Of a DNA stretch of 64,000 bases, positions 17,146 through 25,986 are shown piece by piece. The notes below the pieces were generated by a model. It was not told the DNA's origin. It did not search any database and worked only from the letters and a program-made list of their open reading frames with translations. Position 1 is the stretch's first letter, and every line of letters begins with the position of its first letter. The translations under genes were made by a program, and so were the position numbers. Source of the stretch: Candidatus Poribacteria bacterium (lineage in GTDB: Bacteria; Poribacteria; WGA-4E; WGA-3G); assembly GCA_022825825.1 (NCBI GenBank), contig JAJDWA010000032.1, positions 80,801 to 144,800 of the forward strand, given 5' to 3'.

Positions 17146-17725
17146 TCCTACGCTGGCACAAGAAATGATAGATGCTACGTCACAACAAAAGGTTGATGCC
17201 CTATTCAGTTACATGGAAAAACATGGACAGTCATTTTACGATGAGGTCGTGACGCAACTCGAACACGCGCTCCAATGTGCTGCACTCGCGAAGAAGAACA
17301 ACGCAAGTCTGACACTGATTACGGGCGCACTACTCCATGACATCGGACATATAATCTTAGATGAGCACAATGCCGATGTTGCCTTTCTCGACACAGACCT
17401 GAATCATGAAGTAATTGGCGCGCAGTATCTGGAACCGTTTTTCCCGGATGCCGTCACAACACCCATCCGATTACATGTCCCCGCAAAAAGGTATCTGTGT
17501 GCAACCGACACGTCTTACTATGACGGTCTATCCGATGCATCAAAAAGGAGTCTCAAACTTCAGGGCGGTCCTATGTCAGACAAGGAACGGGAGGCATTTG
17601 AACAAATTTTGCATTTTCGAGACGCGCTCACTTTACGCAGATGGGATGATCTGGCTAAAGTAAAAGGGTTAGAGAATGCGGGTTTAGAAACCTACCGAGA
17701 TGTCGTGCAACAGTGTTTGCTATAA
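17129..17725 (+). CDS. phnZ: PhnZ-like HD-domain diiron oxygenase
   Basis: PhnZ cleaves the C-P bond of the 1-hydroxyphosphonate made by PhnY, using a mixed-valence diiron centre and O2. This 198-residue protein has all six expected metal ligands: His46 (QLEHALQCA), His70-Asp71 (LLHDIGH), His93 (LNHEV), His116 (RLHVPAK) and Asp165 (HFRDAL). Their spacing is close to that of PhnZ. Tyr37 and Glu39 lie where PhnZ has its mobile Tyr/Glu lid. The start overlaps the end of phnY, implying translational coupling. Other members of this HD oxygenase family (for example TmpB) act on related substrates. Confidence 0.85.
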   Translation: MQNYVDPTLAQEMIDATSQQKVDALFSYMEKHGQSFYDEVVTQLEHALQCAALAKKNNASLTLITGALLHDIGHIILDEHNADVAFLDTDLNHEVIGAQYLEPFFPDAVTTPIRLHVPAKRYLCATDTSYYDGLSDASKRSLKLQGGPMSDKEREAFEQILHFRDALTLRRWDDLAKVKGLENAGLETYRDVVQQCLL

Positions 17726-17810
17726 CATTCAAGCTCTAATGTAATCCATAAAGGAAAATACCAAAACCTTTCAATTTTTTAACAATTCAACTTCCATCAA
17801 AGGTTTCTTA

Positions 17811-17870
17811 CTGTAGGAGCGACTCGCCAAATGCCGGACGCGCATTTGGTGTTGATTCACTGGTCGCTAC
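17811..17870. repeat. TGTAGGAGCG-family palindromic repeat with nested hairpin
   Basis: ctgtaggagcgac at the left and tggtcgctac at the right are near-complementary; inside, ccaaatgc/gcatttgg forms an 8-bp hairpin. The same left end recurs at 20497 and 40080, and in reverse at 58889. It creates a false upstream extension of the next gene. Confidence 0.65.
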
Positions 17871-17920
17871 ATCTTAAATCACTGAATTTACTAAACGCAC
17901 AGAATCAAGAGGTTAAAATT

Positions 17921-18601
17921 ATGTCTTACGAAGCAATTGAATCGAAGTTTATCGCAACACCGGAAAAAGGTGAGGTTTCTTCGCTACTGATACGCCCAGA
18001 CAACGCAAAATGGTTGTTAGTGCTTGGGCACGGCGCGAGCACAAATATGCGTCATTCAACGCTCCAAACTATTGCAGAACGTTTAGCAGATATAGACATT
18101 GCTACGTTCCGTTATCAGTTCCCTTACATGGAACGTGGCGGCGGTGGTCGAGAATCGGAAGCAGTTGCCCTGCAAACCGTCCGCTTCGCAGCGGCTGCTG
18201 CACATGAAGCTGCAAGTGATTGTTCAATACTGGTTGGAGGACACTCCTATAGCGGGCGAATGTCCTCAATGTCTGCAGCGAAGGAACCGATTGAACATGT
18301 CAAAGGGCTTGTGTTTTTCGCATTTCCGTTGCATCCTGCTGGAAAGGAAGGCACGGAACGCGCGGAACATCTTGCTGATGTCACAATTCCGATGCTATTT
18401 CTATCTGGCACACGCGACAAATTAGCAAATCTTGAGTTGTTGGAACCTGTTTGCGAGAAACTTGGCGATAAGGCAACCTTACATCTGTTGGATACGGCTG
18501 ACCACGGATTTAAAACCCTAAAACGGTCGCGTAAATCTGATGAGGACGTTTTTGTTGAGATGGCACGGGTGCTGAGTGAATGGGCAGAGATACTGGATTG
18601 A
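17921..18601 (+). CDS. Alpha/beta hydrolase (Tex30/KANL3-like, dienelactone-hydrolase type)
   Basis: A compact 226-residue alpha/beta hydrolase with the oxyanion-hole segment LGHGAS (35-40), nucleophile Ser109 in GGHSYSG, probable acid Asp166 (SGTRDKLA) and His195 (TADHGFK). It carries the RYQFPYMERGGG stretch seen in the small Tex30-like hydrolases. The open frame reaches back to 17831 but that extension translates a palindromic repeat; ATG 17921, preceded by AGAGGT, is the better start. Substrate unknown. It is 195 bases after phnZ and convergent with the glycosyltransferase gene. Confidence 0.82.
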   Translation: MSYEAIESKFIATPEKGEVSSLLIRPDNAKWLLVLGHGASTNMRHSTLQTIAERLADIDIATFRYQFPYMERGGGGRESEAVALQTVRFAAAAAHEAASDCSILVGGHSYSGRMSSMSAAKEPIEHVKGLVFFAFPLHPAGKEGTERAEHLADVTIPMLFLSGTRDKLANLELLEPVCEKLGDKATLHLLDTADHGFKTLKRSRKSDEDVFVEMARVLSEWAEILD

Positions 18602-18643
18602 CAATTCACATTATAATGACACACGGAGCTGTACCTACTACTC

Positions 18644-20392
18644 TTATAATGCCTGTTTCAATCCAGGCAAAAAATAATCCTTAACAACAACTTCCCAACT
18701 CATGCGAGAGGCGATTTCATAACCTTCTTTAATCATATCTTCAACATCGCGAGGCTTCCGTGGTAGACGCCCGAGAAGTTTCGCTGCGATGTCACGGCTA
18801 TTTTCAACTTCAATCTGCGTCCGTTCCGTTAAACCGATGTTTAGCACATCTTCTAACGATTTCGGGGCGGCATTGAGGTGTGTATAGTCAGCGATTACAA
18901 CATTTGGAACTTCGCGATTATCAGTCGCACGTTGAATGAAACCGCAACACCCGCATACATTGCTAACAACACAGATCGCACCGAAACTGAGCGGTTCCAC
19001 CTGTGCAATTCCAAATGGCTCATAAATTGACTGCCCAAACTCTGCATCACTCCCTTTACGGATATCCATAAATTCCATCTCTATCGGCATCCGAGTACCG
19101 CAAGAGGCTTGGCTCCATCCAAACTGATTAACAAAAACCACCTTTATTGCCTTAGACTGCAGGTTGAAAGCAGAAACACCACTGTTCAACTCAATTTCCG
19201 CGCCAACCAGATCAGGATAACCGATTTTGTGAAAGACCGGCCAACCGTATTCACGCTCCATCTCATGAATGTTTTCATGTGGTCGCCCAGTGGCAATTTC
19301 TGTAGAGAGGATAAACAGTACTGCTGTTTTACCATTAGAAGCAAGCAGTGAATCCAAATGTGTTAGTACCTGTAAATCGCGCCATAATCCTTTGCTTTTT
19401 ACAAGCCGTGTAACATGCGTAAACACATAATCTGGACGATAGTCAAGTAGCGTTCTTGCATATTTTTGGAGTCGGGCTTTCGATGCTAACTTATCCTCTA
19501 AGCTCATCTCAAACGCTGGAATTCCGTTATAGACGAGGTTAATCGGAAACGCCTCAAAAGGTTGTGCTAAAAAGCGGAGTTCATCAACCACGAAGTCGCC
19601 GACAGCAAAGATAGTATCGCAAAGATGCGCTTTGTCAATCAATGCGTGCTTAAAATACCAAAACGGATCACCGAACACATCACTAATTAACTTGCCTTGC
19701 GTTTTTGCCTGATCTAAAGCATTGTAAAAGCGGACATCATGTCCGGGATGTCCTTCAACAATGGGTCGGATTGTTGCCACTTCGTGAGCATAAAAGACAG
19801 TACGCATGTTTGCAGCACCGTTGCCGTTTTTCCGTTCAATCTGCGTTTTGAGCGCAAGCGGCATCCCCATAAATTCATGCGAGATAATATAAACGGGAGT
19901 TTCTGTCTCTTCACCGATAAGTACTCGCAGTGTTTGGTATGCAGGTTCAGCGAGGCGCACATATTCCTCATACTCCCATTCACTCTCATAACGAGTTGAT
20001 TCAATGCCAAAATGCTCGTAGAGTTGCCATTTAAATTGCCCAGTCATGTCTTCATTACTGTTAGAGACATTAACTAAGATAACGTCTGTCAGTGTGGTAA
20101 CGTTTTGGTCTTTATTTTCAAATTGCCGTTGCCCATAGACGATTTCAACTTGGTAGGTCTTTTCAATCTCACTGAGTGCCGCTGCGTGAGATGTCGTTTT
20201 TATATTATGGGAGGCGTGGTACAATACCGAATCCAATGCCCCTAAATCGGCGCCAGAGAAAAGAGGCCCAACAAGAAAAGTGCGCTCAATTGCTTCGGTG
20301 TAGCTGTGGGTCGTCAACAACCCCTCCAAAACTGCACCGATACCTCCCATCTTTTGGATGGCTTCGTGTGTGACATGGACAACAATACTCAA
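18644..20392 (-). CDS. GT-B glycosyltransferase, glycogen synthase-like
   Basis: A 583-residue retaining glycosyltransferase of the glycogen synthase kind. The N-terminus VTHEAIQKMGGIGAVLEGL is the donor-binding loop of starch/glycogen synthases, and EPFGIAQVEPLSFGA is the E-x7-E donor site near residue 475. It sits beside glgP and glgC, so a role in glycogen or a related glucan is likely. I prefer a TTG start at 20392 because GAGGTGA lies a few bases upstream (20397-20403) and the protein then begins MSIVVHVTHEA; the in-frame ATG at 20440 would add an unlikely hydrophobic leader. It is transcribed away from the rest of the cluster. Confidence 0.82.
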   Translation of the reverse strand: MSIVVHVTHEAIQKMGGIGAVLEGLLTTHSYTEAIERTFLVGPLFSGADLGALDSVLYHASHNIKTTSHAAALSEIEKTYQVEIVYGQRQFENKDQNVTTLTDVILVNVSNSNEDMTGQFKWQLYEHFGIESTRYESEWEYEEYVRLAEPAYQTLRVLIGEETETPVYIISHEFMGMPLALKTQIERKNGNGAANMRTVFYAHEVATIRPIVEGHPGHDVRFYNALDQAKTQGKLISDVFGDPFWYFKHALIDKAHLCDTIFAVGDFVVDELRFLAQPFEAFPINLVYNGIPAFEMSLEDKLASKARLQKYARTLLDYRPDYVFTHVTRLVKSKGLWRDLQVLTHLDSLLASNGKTAVLFILSTEIATGRPHENIHEMEREYGWPVFHKIGYPDLVGAEIELNSGVSAFNLQSKAIKVVFVNQFGWSQASCGTRMPIEMEFMDIRKGSDAEFGQSIYEPFGIAQVEPLSFGAICVVSNVCGCCGFIQRATDNREVPNVVIADYTHLNAAPKSLEDVLNIGLTERTQIEVENSRDIAAKLLGRLPRKPRDVEDMIKEGYEIASRMSWEVVVKDYFLPGLKQAL

Positions 20393-20496
20393 AGTTTCAC
20401 CTCGTCTAAAGAATAGGTTTAGAATGTTAAAAAATACCATGCAAAGCAGGAAGGTGTCAAGACGTTTTTAGTTCTGTAACAGAACCCTTCAATTTC

Positions 20497-20523
20497 CTGT
20501 AGGAGCGAGCTCCTGCTCGCGAC
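20497..20523. repeat. TGTAGGAGCGAGC palindromic repeat
   Basis: ctgtaggagcgagctcct followed by gctcgcgac forms a hairpin gcgagc/gctcgc. Copy of the family also at 17811, 40080 and 58889. Confidence 0.75.
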
Positions 20524-20584
20524 TTTCCATCCAAAATTCACAAAACGTGAAAACTAATCACGTTTATCTAACTCACTTTAATTC

Positions 20585-20613
20585 TTGACACATGGCTAAA
20601 ATAGAAGTATAAT
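20585..20613 (+). promoter_or_regulatory. Consensus sigma-70-type promoter for the glgP operon
   Basis: TTGACA at 20585-20590 and TATAAT at 20608-20613 with a 17-base spacer, 45 bases before the winged-helix gene. Confidence 0.8.
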
Positions 20614-20657
20614 TCATTTGATAATCACATCCAAAAAACTTTTTCGGAGGGAAAAAT

Positions 20658-20894
20658 ATGCTTGACGATATCGGAATAACTGCTGGTGAAATTTGGCACT
20701 ATCTTGAAAAACATGAAGAAGCATCTGTCGGAAAATTGACAAACGAACTTAAACAAACTGAACGGATGGTCCTGCTCGGTATCGGTTGGTTAGCCCGCGA
20801 AGGAAAATTAAACATTGAAAAACGACAGAAAGCCACCTATTTCATGTTAAATATTGCTTCCACTTCTGATAATAGGGAGAATGCTGCAGAATGA
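20658..20894 (+). CDS. Small winged-helix protein (DUF2582-like)
   Basis: A 78-residue protein with one winged helix-turn-helix domain (ITAGEIWHYLEKHEEASVGKL ... MVLLGIGWLAREGKL), similar to the DUF2582 type. A strong RBS (GGAGGG) precedes ATG 20658. Its last codons overlap glgP (ATGA), so it is co-translated with the phosphorylase. It could be a regulator of the glycogen genes, though DUF2582-like proteins have no settled function. Confidence 0.75.
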   Translation: MLDDIGITAGEIWHYLEKHEEASVGKLTNELKQTERMVLLGIGWLAREGKLNIEKRQKATYFMLNIASTSDNRENAAE

Positions 20895-23500
20895 AGCCAA
20901 TTCGCCAATTATCAGTTGTGCCAACCTTGCGAGAGAATCTTGAACCATTGCGAGAGTTGGCACTGAACCTGTGGTGGACTTGGGATAATGAAGCACTCAG
21001 CCTATTTCGCCACCTTGATTCGGAACTATGGGAAGAGACCTATCATAACCCAATCGCCATGCTCGGAAAAATTTCACAGGAACAGTTACAAGCTGCAGCG
21101 AAAAACGAAGTTTTTTTGGCACACCTTGATGTTATTCACAAAAAGTTTAAATCATACCTTTCTGCCCCCTCATGGTTTGAAACCTATTCAGACGATAAAT
21201 CCCTTGAAAATCTAAAAATAGCCTATTTTTCAATGGAATTCGGCCTAACAGAATGCATGCCGCTTTACTCTGGCGGTTTGGGTGTTTTAGCAGGCGACCA
21301 TCTGAAATCAACCAGTTACTTGGGACTTCCATTTGTTGGCGTTGGGTTGCTTTATCACCACGGCTATTTTCGTCAAACGCTAACGTCAGACGGTTGGCAG
21401 ATGGCAGATTATCCAGTAAACGATTTTTACAATATGCCGATTACCCCAGAACAGACGCCAGATGGCGATCAACTTTTGGTAGAGGTTGATTACCCAGAGG
21501 GAAAAGCGTATGCAAAGGTCTGGCGTGCACAGGTAGGGCGAATTCCCTTGTACCTGTTGGATACGAACATCCCAGAGAATGAAAGTGCTGAATTGCGTGA
21601 CATTACCGATTACCTTTACGGTGGCGACGAGCGCATGCGAATTAAGCAGGAGATTTTGCTCGGTATTGGCGGTTACCGTGCATTAGCAGCACTCAATATC
21701 CGTCCAACTGTCTGCCACATGAACGAAGGACACGCAGCGTTTTTGGCATTGGAACGAATACGACAATTAATGATAGATACCGGTATCGGTTTTGACGAAG
21801 CACGCGAAGCAACAACGGCAGGAAACATCTTCACAACACATACACCTGTTCCCGCAGGGATTGATCGGTTTCCCCCCGATCTTGTAAAACATTATTTCAG
21901 AAACTACTTTAGCACAATCGGTATTTCAGAAGAAAAGTTTCTCGGTTTAGGCAGAAAAAACCCATCGGATAATAACAGTGAATTTAGCCCCGCATTAGTC
22001 GCGCTAAGGCTTTCAACGATGTCCAACGGTGTAAGCCAATTACATGGACAGGTTTCTCGCAACATGTGGAAAGGCCTATGGCACAATCTTCCAGTCCATG
22101 AAGTTCCCATCAAAGCGATCACAAACGGCATTCATACTCGCTCTTGGGTTTCGGAGGATATGCAAAGTCTGTTTGACAGATATCTCGGTCCCAAGTGGAT
22201 TGTTGACCTCACAAATCAAGAGGTTTGGACTCAGATTTCACAGATTCCGGATACGGAGTTATGGCGAACCCACGAACGAAGGCGGGAACGTCTTATCGCT
22301 TTTGCACGTCAGCGGCAAAGCCAGAAACGACACAAAAACCCAGGCCAAACTTTGACAGCACAAGACACCAATCAAGAACACGGGAACGTGGATAACCCCC
22401 TCAATTCTGCTGCATTGACAATTGGATTTGCCAGGCGATTTGCCACCTACAAACGCGCAACTTTACTATTCAACGATCTTGATCGGCTTGAAAAGATTCT
22501 CAATGCCCCAGAACGTCCTGTCCAGATTATTTTTGCAGGGAAGGCACATCCGCACGACCATGAAGGCAAAGTCTTTATTCAAAAAATTCATAAGATCGCT
22601 ACGGAACCACGGTTCCGACACAAAATCCTTTTTATTGAAAATTACGACATCTGTGTTGGTCGTTATCTCATTGAAGGTGTTGATGTTTGGCTCAATACCC
22701 CGCTGCCACCGAATGAGGCAAGCGGCACAAGCGGTATGAAGGCAGCAGCAAATGGCGCACTCAACCTCAGTATGGCTGATGGATGGTGGGCAGAGGCGCA
22801 ACATCTCGGCGGCGGTTGGACAATTGACGCCACACCCGAAGCAGACGACTCGAAATCCGTCAACAAATCACATGCAAACGCTATTTATGACCTACTTGAA
22901 AACGAAGTTGTCCCATTGTTTTATGATCGAGACCCTGTTGATGATATTCCTTACGGATGGGTTACAAGAATGAAAACAGCGATGCAGAACTTGGCACCAG
23001 TGTTCAACACAAAACGTATGGTAGCGGAATATGCAGAACGCCTCTATTTTCCTGCCCACCAAAGATGGCAAAAACTGAATCAGGATGGCACTCGCCGTAG
23101 CATCGCACTCGCCAATTGGAAAGCAAATATCCGAAAGCATTGGCGTAACTTGCGTATTGAGGAGCGAATTCCTAAAACAAAAGATACATCACAAAAGGGC
23201 GTCTCAGCACTTTCTGTCGGAGAATCAGTTAGTATTCAGGCAATGGTTCACACAGATGCGCTGTTCCCGAATGAACTCGCTGTCCAAATATATCACGGTG
23301 TGTTAGATTCAACTGGCGAAATTCAGAACGGCAGTGTAACAAATATAGAATATCAGGAAGACCTTGGTAGTGGAAAATATCTATTTGAAGGAACACTTAG
23401 TCCAAACCAAACAGGCCTGCACGGCTATACGCTGCGTGTTTTGCCATCGCACGAGGATTTACAATCCATCTATGAACTCGGACTTATAACATGGGCATAA
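20891..23500 (+). CDS. glgP: Alpha-glucan phosphorylase (glycogen/maltodextrin phosphorylase)
   Basis: GT35 phosphorylase that releases glucose 1-phosphate from alpha-1,4-glucan, with pyridoxal phosphate as cofactor. It belongs to the long bacterial subtype with an N-terminal DUF3417 domain (LRELALNLWWTWDNEA, residues 19-34). FSMEFGLTE, YSGGLGVLAGDHLKS and the PLP-lysine region NEASGTSGMKAAANGA (about residues 610-625) are conserved. A C-terminal beta domain follows. 869 residues is normal for this subtype. It is expressed with the winged-helix gene and lies upstream of hisB and glgC. Confidence 0.95.
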   Translation: MKPIRQLSVVPTLRENLEPLRELALNLWWTWDNEALSLFRHLDSELWEETYHNPIAMLGKISQEQLQAAAKNEVFLAHLDVIHKKFKSYLSAPSWFETYSDDKSLENLKIAYFSMEFGLTECMPLYSGGLGVLAGDHLKSTSYLGLPFVGVGLLYHHGYFRQTLTSDGWQMADYPVNDFYNMPITPEQTPDGDQLLVEVDYPEGKAYAKVWRAQVGRIPLYLLDTNIPENESAELRDITDYLYGGDERMRIKQEILLGIGGYRALAALNIRPTVCHMNEGHAAFLALERIRQLMIDTGIGFDEAREATTAGNIFTTHTPVPAGIDRFPPDLVKHYFRNYFSTIGISEEKFLGLGRKNPSDNNSEFSPALVALRLSTMSNGVSQLHGQVSRNMWKGLWHNLPVHEVPIKAITNGIHTRSWVSEDMQSLFDRYLGPKWIVDLTNQEVWTQISQIPDTELWRTHERRRERLIAFARQRQSQKRHKNPGQTLTAQDTNQEHGNVDNPLNSAALTIGFARRFATYKRATLLFNDLDRLEKILNAPERPVQIIFAGKAHPHDHEGKVFIQKIHKIATEPRFRHKILFIENYDICVGRYLIEGVDVWLNTPLPPNEASGTSGMKAAANGALNLSMADGWWAEAQHLGGGWTIDATPEADDSKSVNKSHANAIYDLLENEVVPLFYDRDPVDDIPYGWVTRMKTAMQNLAPVFNTKRMVAEYAERLYFPAHQRWQKLNQDGTRRSIALANWKANIRKHWRNLRIEERIPKTKDTSQKGVSALSVGESVSIQAMVHTDALFPNELAVQIYHGVLDSTGEIQNGSVTNIEYQEDLGSGKYLFEGTLSPNQTGLHGYTLRVLPSHEDLQSIYELGLITWA

Positions 23501-23530
23501 TTTGTGAAAGCATTTATACCGGTTTTTTCG

Positions 23531-23559
23531 TTGCGTAAACCCATTTTTGAGCGTATAAT
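23531..23559 (+). promoter_or_regulatory. Sigma-70-type promoter for hisB-glgC
   Basis: TTGCGT at 23531-23536 and TATAAT at 23554-23559 with a 17-base spacer, 68 bases before hisB. Confidence 0.6.
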
Positions 23560-23627
23560 TGAGTAAATTCGCATCGAATTAGACTGACTCAAACAAACTA
23601 ATAAACGATTTTAAGACATCCAACAAA

Positions 23628-24215
23628 ATGGAAAGAAAAGCAGATATCACACGCGAAACCAGAGAAACCCAAATCCGCTTCAGCCTAAACCTTGACGGAA
23701 ACGGAACGTCCAATATTAACACTGGCGTTGGATTTCTGGACCACATGTTAGAACTCTTTGCAAAACACGGATTCTTTGATCTGGAAGTCGAAGCAAAAGG
23801 CGATTTGCATGTAGATGCACATCATACAACCGAAGATGTCGGTATCTGCTTAGGACAGGCACTTCAAAAGGCAGTAGGCGACAAAGCAGGGATGAGACGT
23901 TTCGGTAGTTTTGTCGTACCAATGTATGAATCTCTTGCGAAAGTCGATCTGGATATCTGTGGTCGCCCCTACCTACATTACGAAACGCCTCTTGGCTCTG
24001 GTAAGGTCGGTGAATTCGACATAGAATTGACTGAAGAATTTTTCCACGGATTTGTGAACAACAGCGGTACAACATTACATATTAACGTTCCGTATGGCAC
24101 AAATCAACATCACATCATTGAAGCGATTTTTAAGGCGATCGCAAAAGCATTGGATATTGCCACACAGTTTGACGAACGTATTACTGGCGTGCTTTCTACT
24201 AAAGGAAGTTTATAG
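23628..24215 (+). CDS. hisB: Imidazoleglycerol-phosphate dehydratase
   Basis: Dehydrates imidazole glycerol phosphate to imidazole acetol phosphate in histidine synthesis. The 195-residue single-domain form has both manganese-binding His clusters: [11 protein letters not shown] (about residues 62-72) and the C-terminal counterpart [12 protein letters not shown], plus [15 protein letters not shown]. No phosphatase domain is fused. No other his gene is in the window; it sits alone between glgP and glgC, 19 bases before glgC, and the mix of pathways is unexplained. Confidence 0.96.
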   Translation: MERKADITRETRETQIRFSLNLDGNGTSNINTGVGFLDHMLELFAKHGFFDLEVEAKGDLHVDAHHTTEDVGICLGQALQKAVGDKAGMRRFGSFVVPMYESLAKVDLDICGRPYLHYETPLGSGKVGEFDIELTEEFFHGFVNNSGTTLHINVPYGTNQHHIIEAIFKAIAKALDIATQFDERITGVLSTKGSL

Positions 24216-24234
24216 AAAAACGTAGGAGAACTTT

Positions 24235-25527
24235 ATGAGTAACGGGAACGTGATTGCTGTAATTCTGGGAGGAGGTCGTGGCACACGCCTATTTCCATTA
24301 ACACGTGACCGTGCCAAACCAAGTGTGCCAATTGCTGGCAAATTTAGACTGGTTGACATTCCTATTAGTAACTGCCTCCATTCAGGATTGGAGCGTATTT
24401 ATGTTTTAACACAGTTTAACTCTGTCTCCTTGAACAGACACATCGCGCAAACCTACCGTTTTGATTCCTATCGCCGCGGGTTTGTTCAAATTTTGGCAGC
24501 ACAGCAAACGCTCCTGGGTGATGAATGGTATCAGGGAACAGCAGATGCTATTAAGCATAACCGACCGTATATTCTGAACCCGCGTGTAGCAGACGATCAC
24601 GTTCTGATCCTTGCAGGCGATCATCTCTATCGCATGGATTATCAGAAGATGTTGGCAGTTCACACTGAAACCAATGCGGACATAACAGTATCTGTGATTC
24701 CTGTGAAAAAAGAGGTTACAAACGGACTCGGTATCCTCCAAGCGGATGTGAACGGACGTATAACCGATTTTGTTGAAAAACCGCAAACAGAGGAGCAACT
24801 ACAGCAGTTGCGTGTTGAAGATGATGTTTTTACCTCGCGCGGAATAGATCCCAAAGACAGAGAATACATCGCCTCTATGGGAATTTATATCTTTAACAGT
24901 GATGTCCTGCAAGAGGTCCTCCAAGACGATTCAAATGTAGATTTTGGCAAAGATATTATTCCAAAAAGCATTAAGACGCGACCTGTTTCTGCCTATTTTT
25001 TCGATGGGTATTGGGAGGATATTGGGACAATCCACTCTTTCTATTCTGCCAATATTGCACTTACTGATGTATCTCCTGAATTCAATTTCTATGATGAACA
25101 TGCACCTATCTACACCAACCGTAGACATCTACCGAGCACTAAAGTAAATAGTAGTAGTGTTCGCTCCTCCATTCTTGCTGAAGGTTCAATCATTGATGAT
25201 TCGGAATTGGATAGAACAATTGTCGGTATCAGGAGTATCATCTCCAACGGCAGCCGAATTTATCAATCCGTGCTTATGGGAGCAGATTACTATGAGCCCG
25301 ACACGTTGCGTGCAGAAAACGCTAAAGCAGGGATTCCGCATGTTGGGATTGGCAGAAAGTGTTTAATTCAAAATGCAATTATTGACAAAAATGCAAGAAT
25401 CGGTGATAATGCAGTCATAGCAAATACAAAAAATCTTGACAATTTTGATTCAGATAACTATTATATTCGTGATGGAATTGTTATCGTTCCAAAAGATGCT
25501 ACAATTCCGCCTGATACAGTTATCTAA
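24235..25527 (+). CDS. glgC: Glucose-1-phosphate adenylyltransferase
   Basis: Makes ADP-glucose from glucose 1-phosphate and ATP, the committed step of bacterial glycogen synthesis. Nucleotide-binding GGGRGTRLFPLTRDRAKPSV (residues 11-30), VDIPISNC, and the sugar-phosphate site FVEKP are present; the C-terminal part is a left-handed beta-helix. 430 residues is the usual length. Its product feeds the glycogen-synthase-like GT encoded on the other strand at 18.6 kb. Probably co-transcribed with hisB. Confidence 0.96.
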   Translation: MSNGNVIAVILGGGRGTRLFPLTRDRAKPSVPIAGKFRLVDIPISNCLHSGLERIYVLTQFNSVSLNRHIAQTYRFDSYRRGFVQILAAQQTLLGDEWYQGTADAIKHNRPYILNPRVADDHVLILAGDHLYRMDYQKMLAVHTETNADITVSVIPVKKEVTNGLGILQADVNGRITDFVEKPQTEEQLQQLRVEDDVFTSRGIDPKDREYIASMGIYIFNSDVLQEVLQDDSNVDFGKDIIPKSIKTRPVSAYFFDGYWEDIGTIHSFYSANIALTDVSPEFNFYDEHAPIYTNRRHLPSTKVNSSSVRSSILAEGSIIDDSELDRTIVGIRSIISNGSRIYQSVLMGADYYEPDTLRAENAKAGIPHVGIGRKCLIQNAIIDKNARIGDNAVIANTKNLDNFDSDNYYIRDGIVIVPKDATIPPDTVI

Positions 25528-25710
25528 ACCTCAGTTTTGGAGCCAGATCAAAGCAGGAAGGTAAATTGTACTGTGCGCGTTGTGTTCCCGAAATTTGAGC
25601 GGATTTCGTGTATAAACACAAGATCTCATCCTATTTGGGATAGACGCTAAAGCTCATAAGAACGATAAGCATATTTACTTCTATTTATTGAAGGAAGGCA
25701 TACCCTTAAT

Positions 25711-25986
25711 ATGGCTGAATTAAGACAGCAGCTACTTGTCCTACATTTACACACACCAGACCTCAACAGCCCCGTCGTTGCTTGGGCAATGTACGATGGC
25801 ACTGGCAAAACCCGTTATACCACTGGCGATAGTGATGCTCCGCCCTATAACTCAGTTATAGAAGCAATGCAAGATGGGTGGCGAGTTATTCAGTTTCCAC
25901 AACAATTCCCTGCTTTTCCCGGCATGGAGTATCATACTTCATATCTAAGATTTGAATATATCTTGGAGAAATTGGAGGAAATCTAA
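25711..25986 (+). CDS. Small unknown protein coupled to a PhyH gene
   Basis: A 91-residue soluble protein (MAELRQQLLVLHLHTPDL...) without recognisable motif; it is rich in aromatic residues and Pro in its second half (VIQFPQQFPAFPGMEYHTS). Its stop overlaps the start of the dioxygenase gene by one base (TAATG), so the two are translated together and it may be a partner or substrate-handling subunit. No family recognised. Confidence 0.65.
   Translation: MAELRQQLLVLHLHTPDLNSPVVAWAMYDGTGKTRYTTGDSDAPPYNSVIEAMQDGWRVIQFPQQFPAFPGMEYHTSYLRFEYILEKLEEI

Noticed and set aside
17831..17920. N-terminal extension of the alpha/beta hydrolase
   Set aside because: It is the translation of a palindromic repeat; ATG 17921 with its own RBS gives a normal start.
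20393..20440. ATG start of the glycosyltransferase at 20440
   Set aside because: It would add a hydrophobic, atypical leader; a GAGGTGA site precedes TTG 20392, which starts exactly at the conserved N-terminus.
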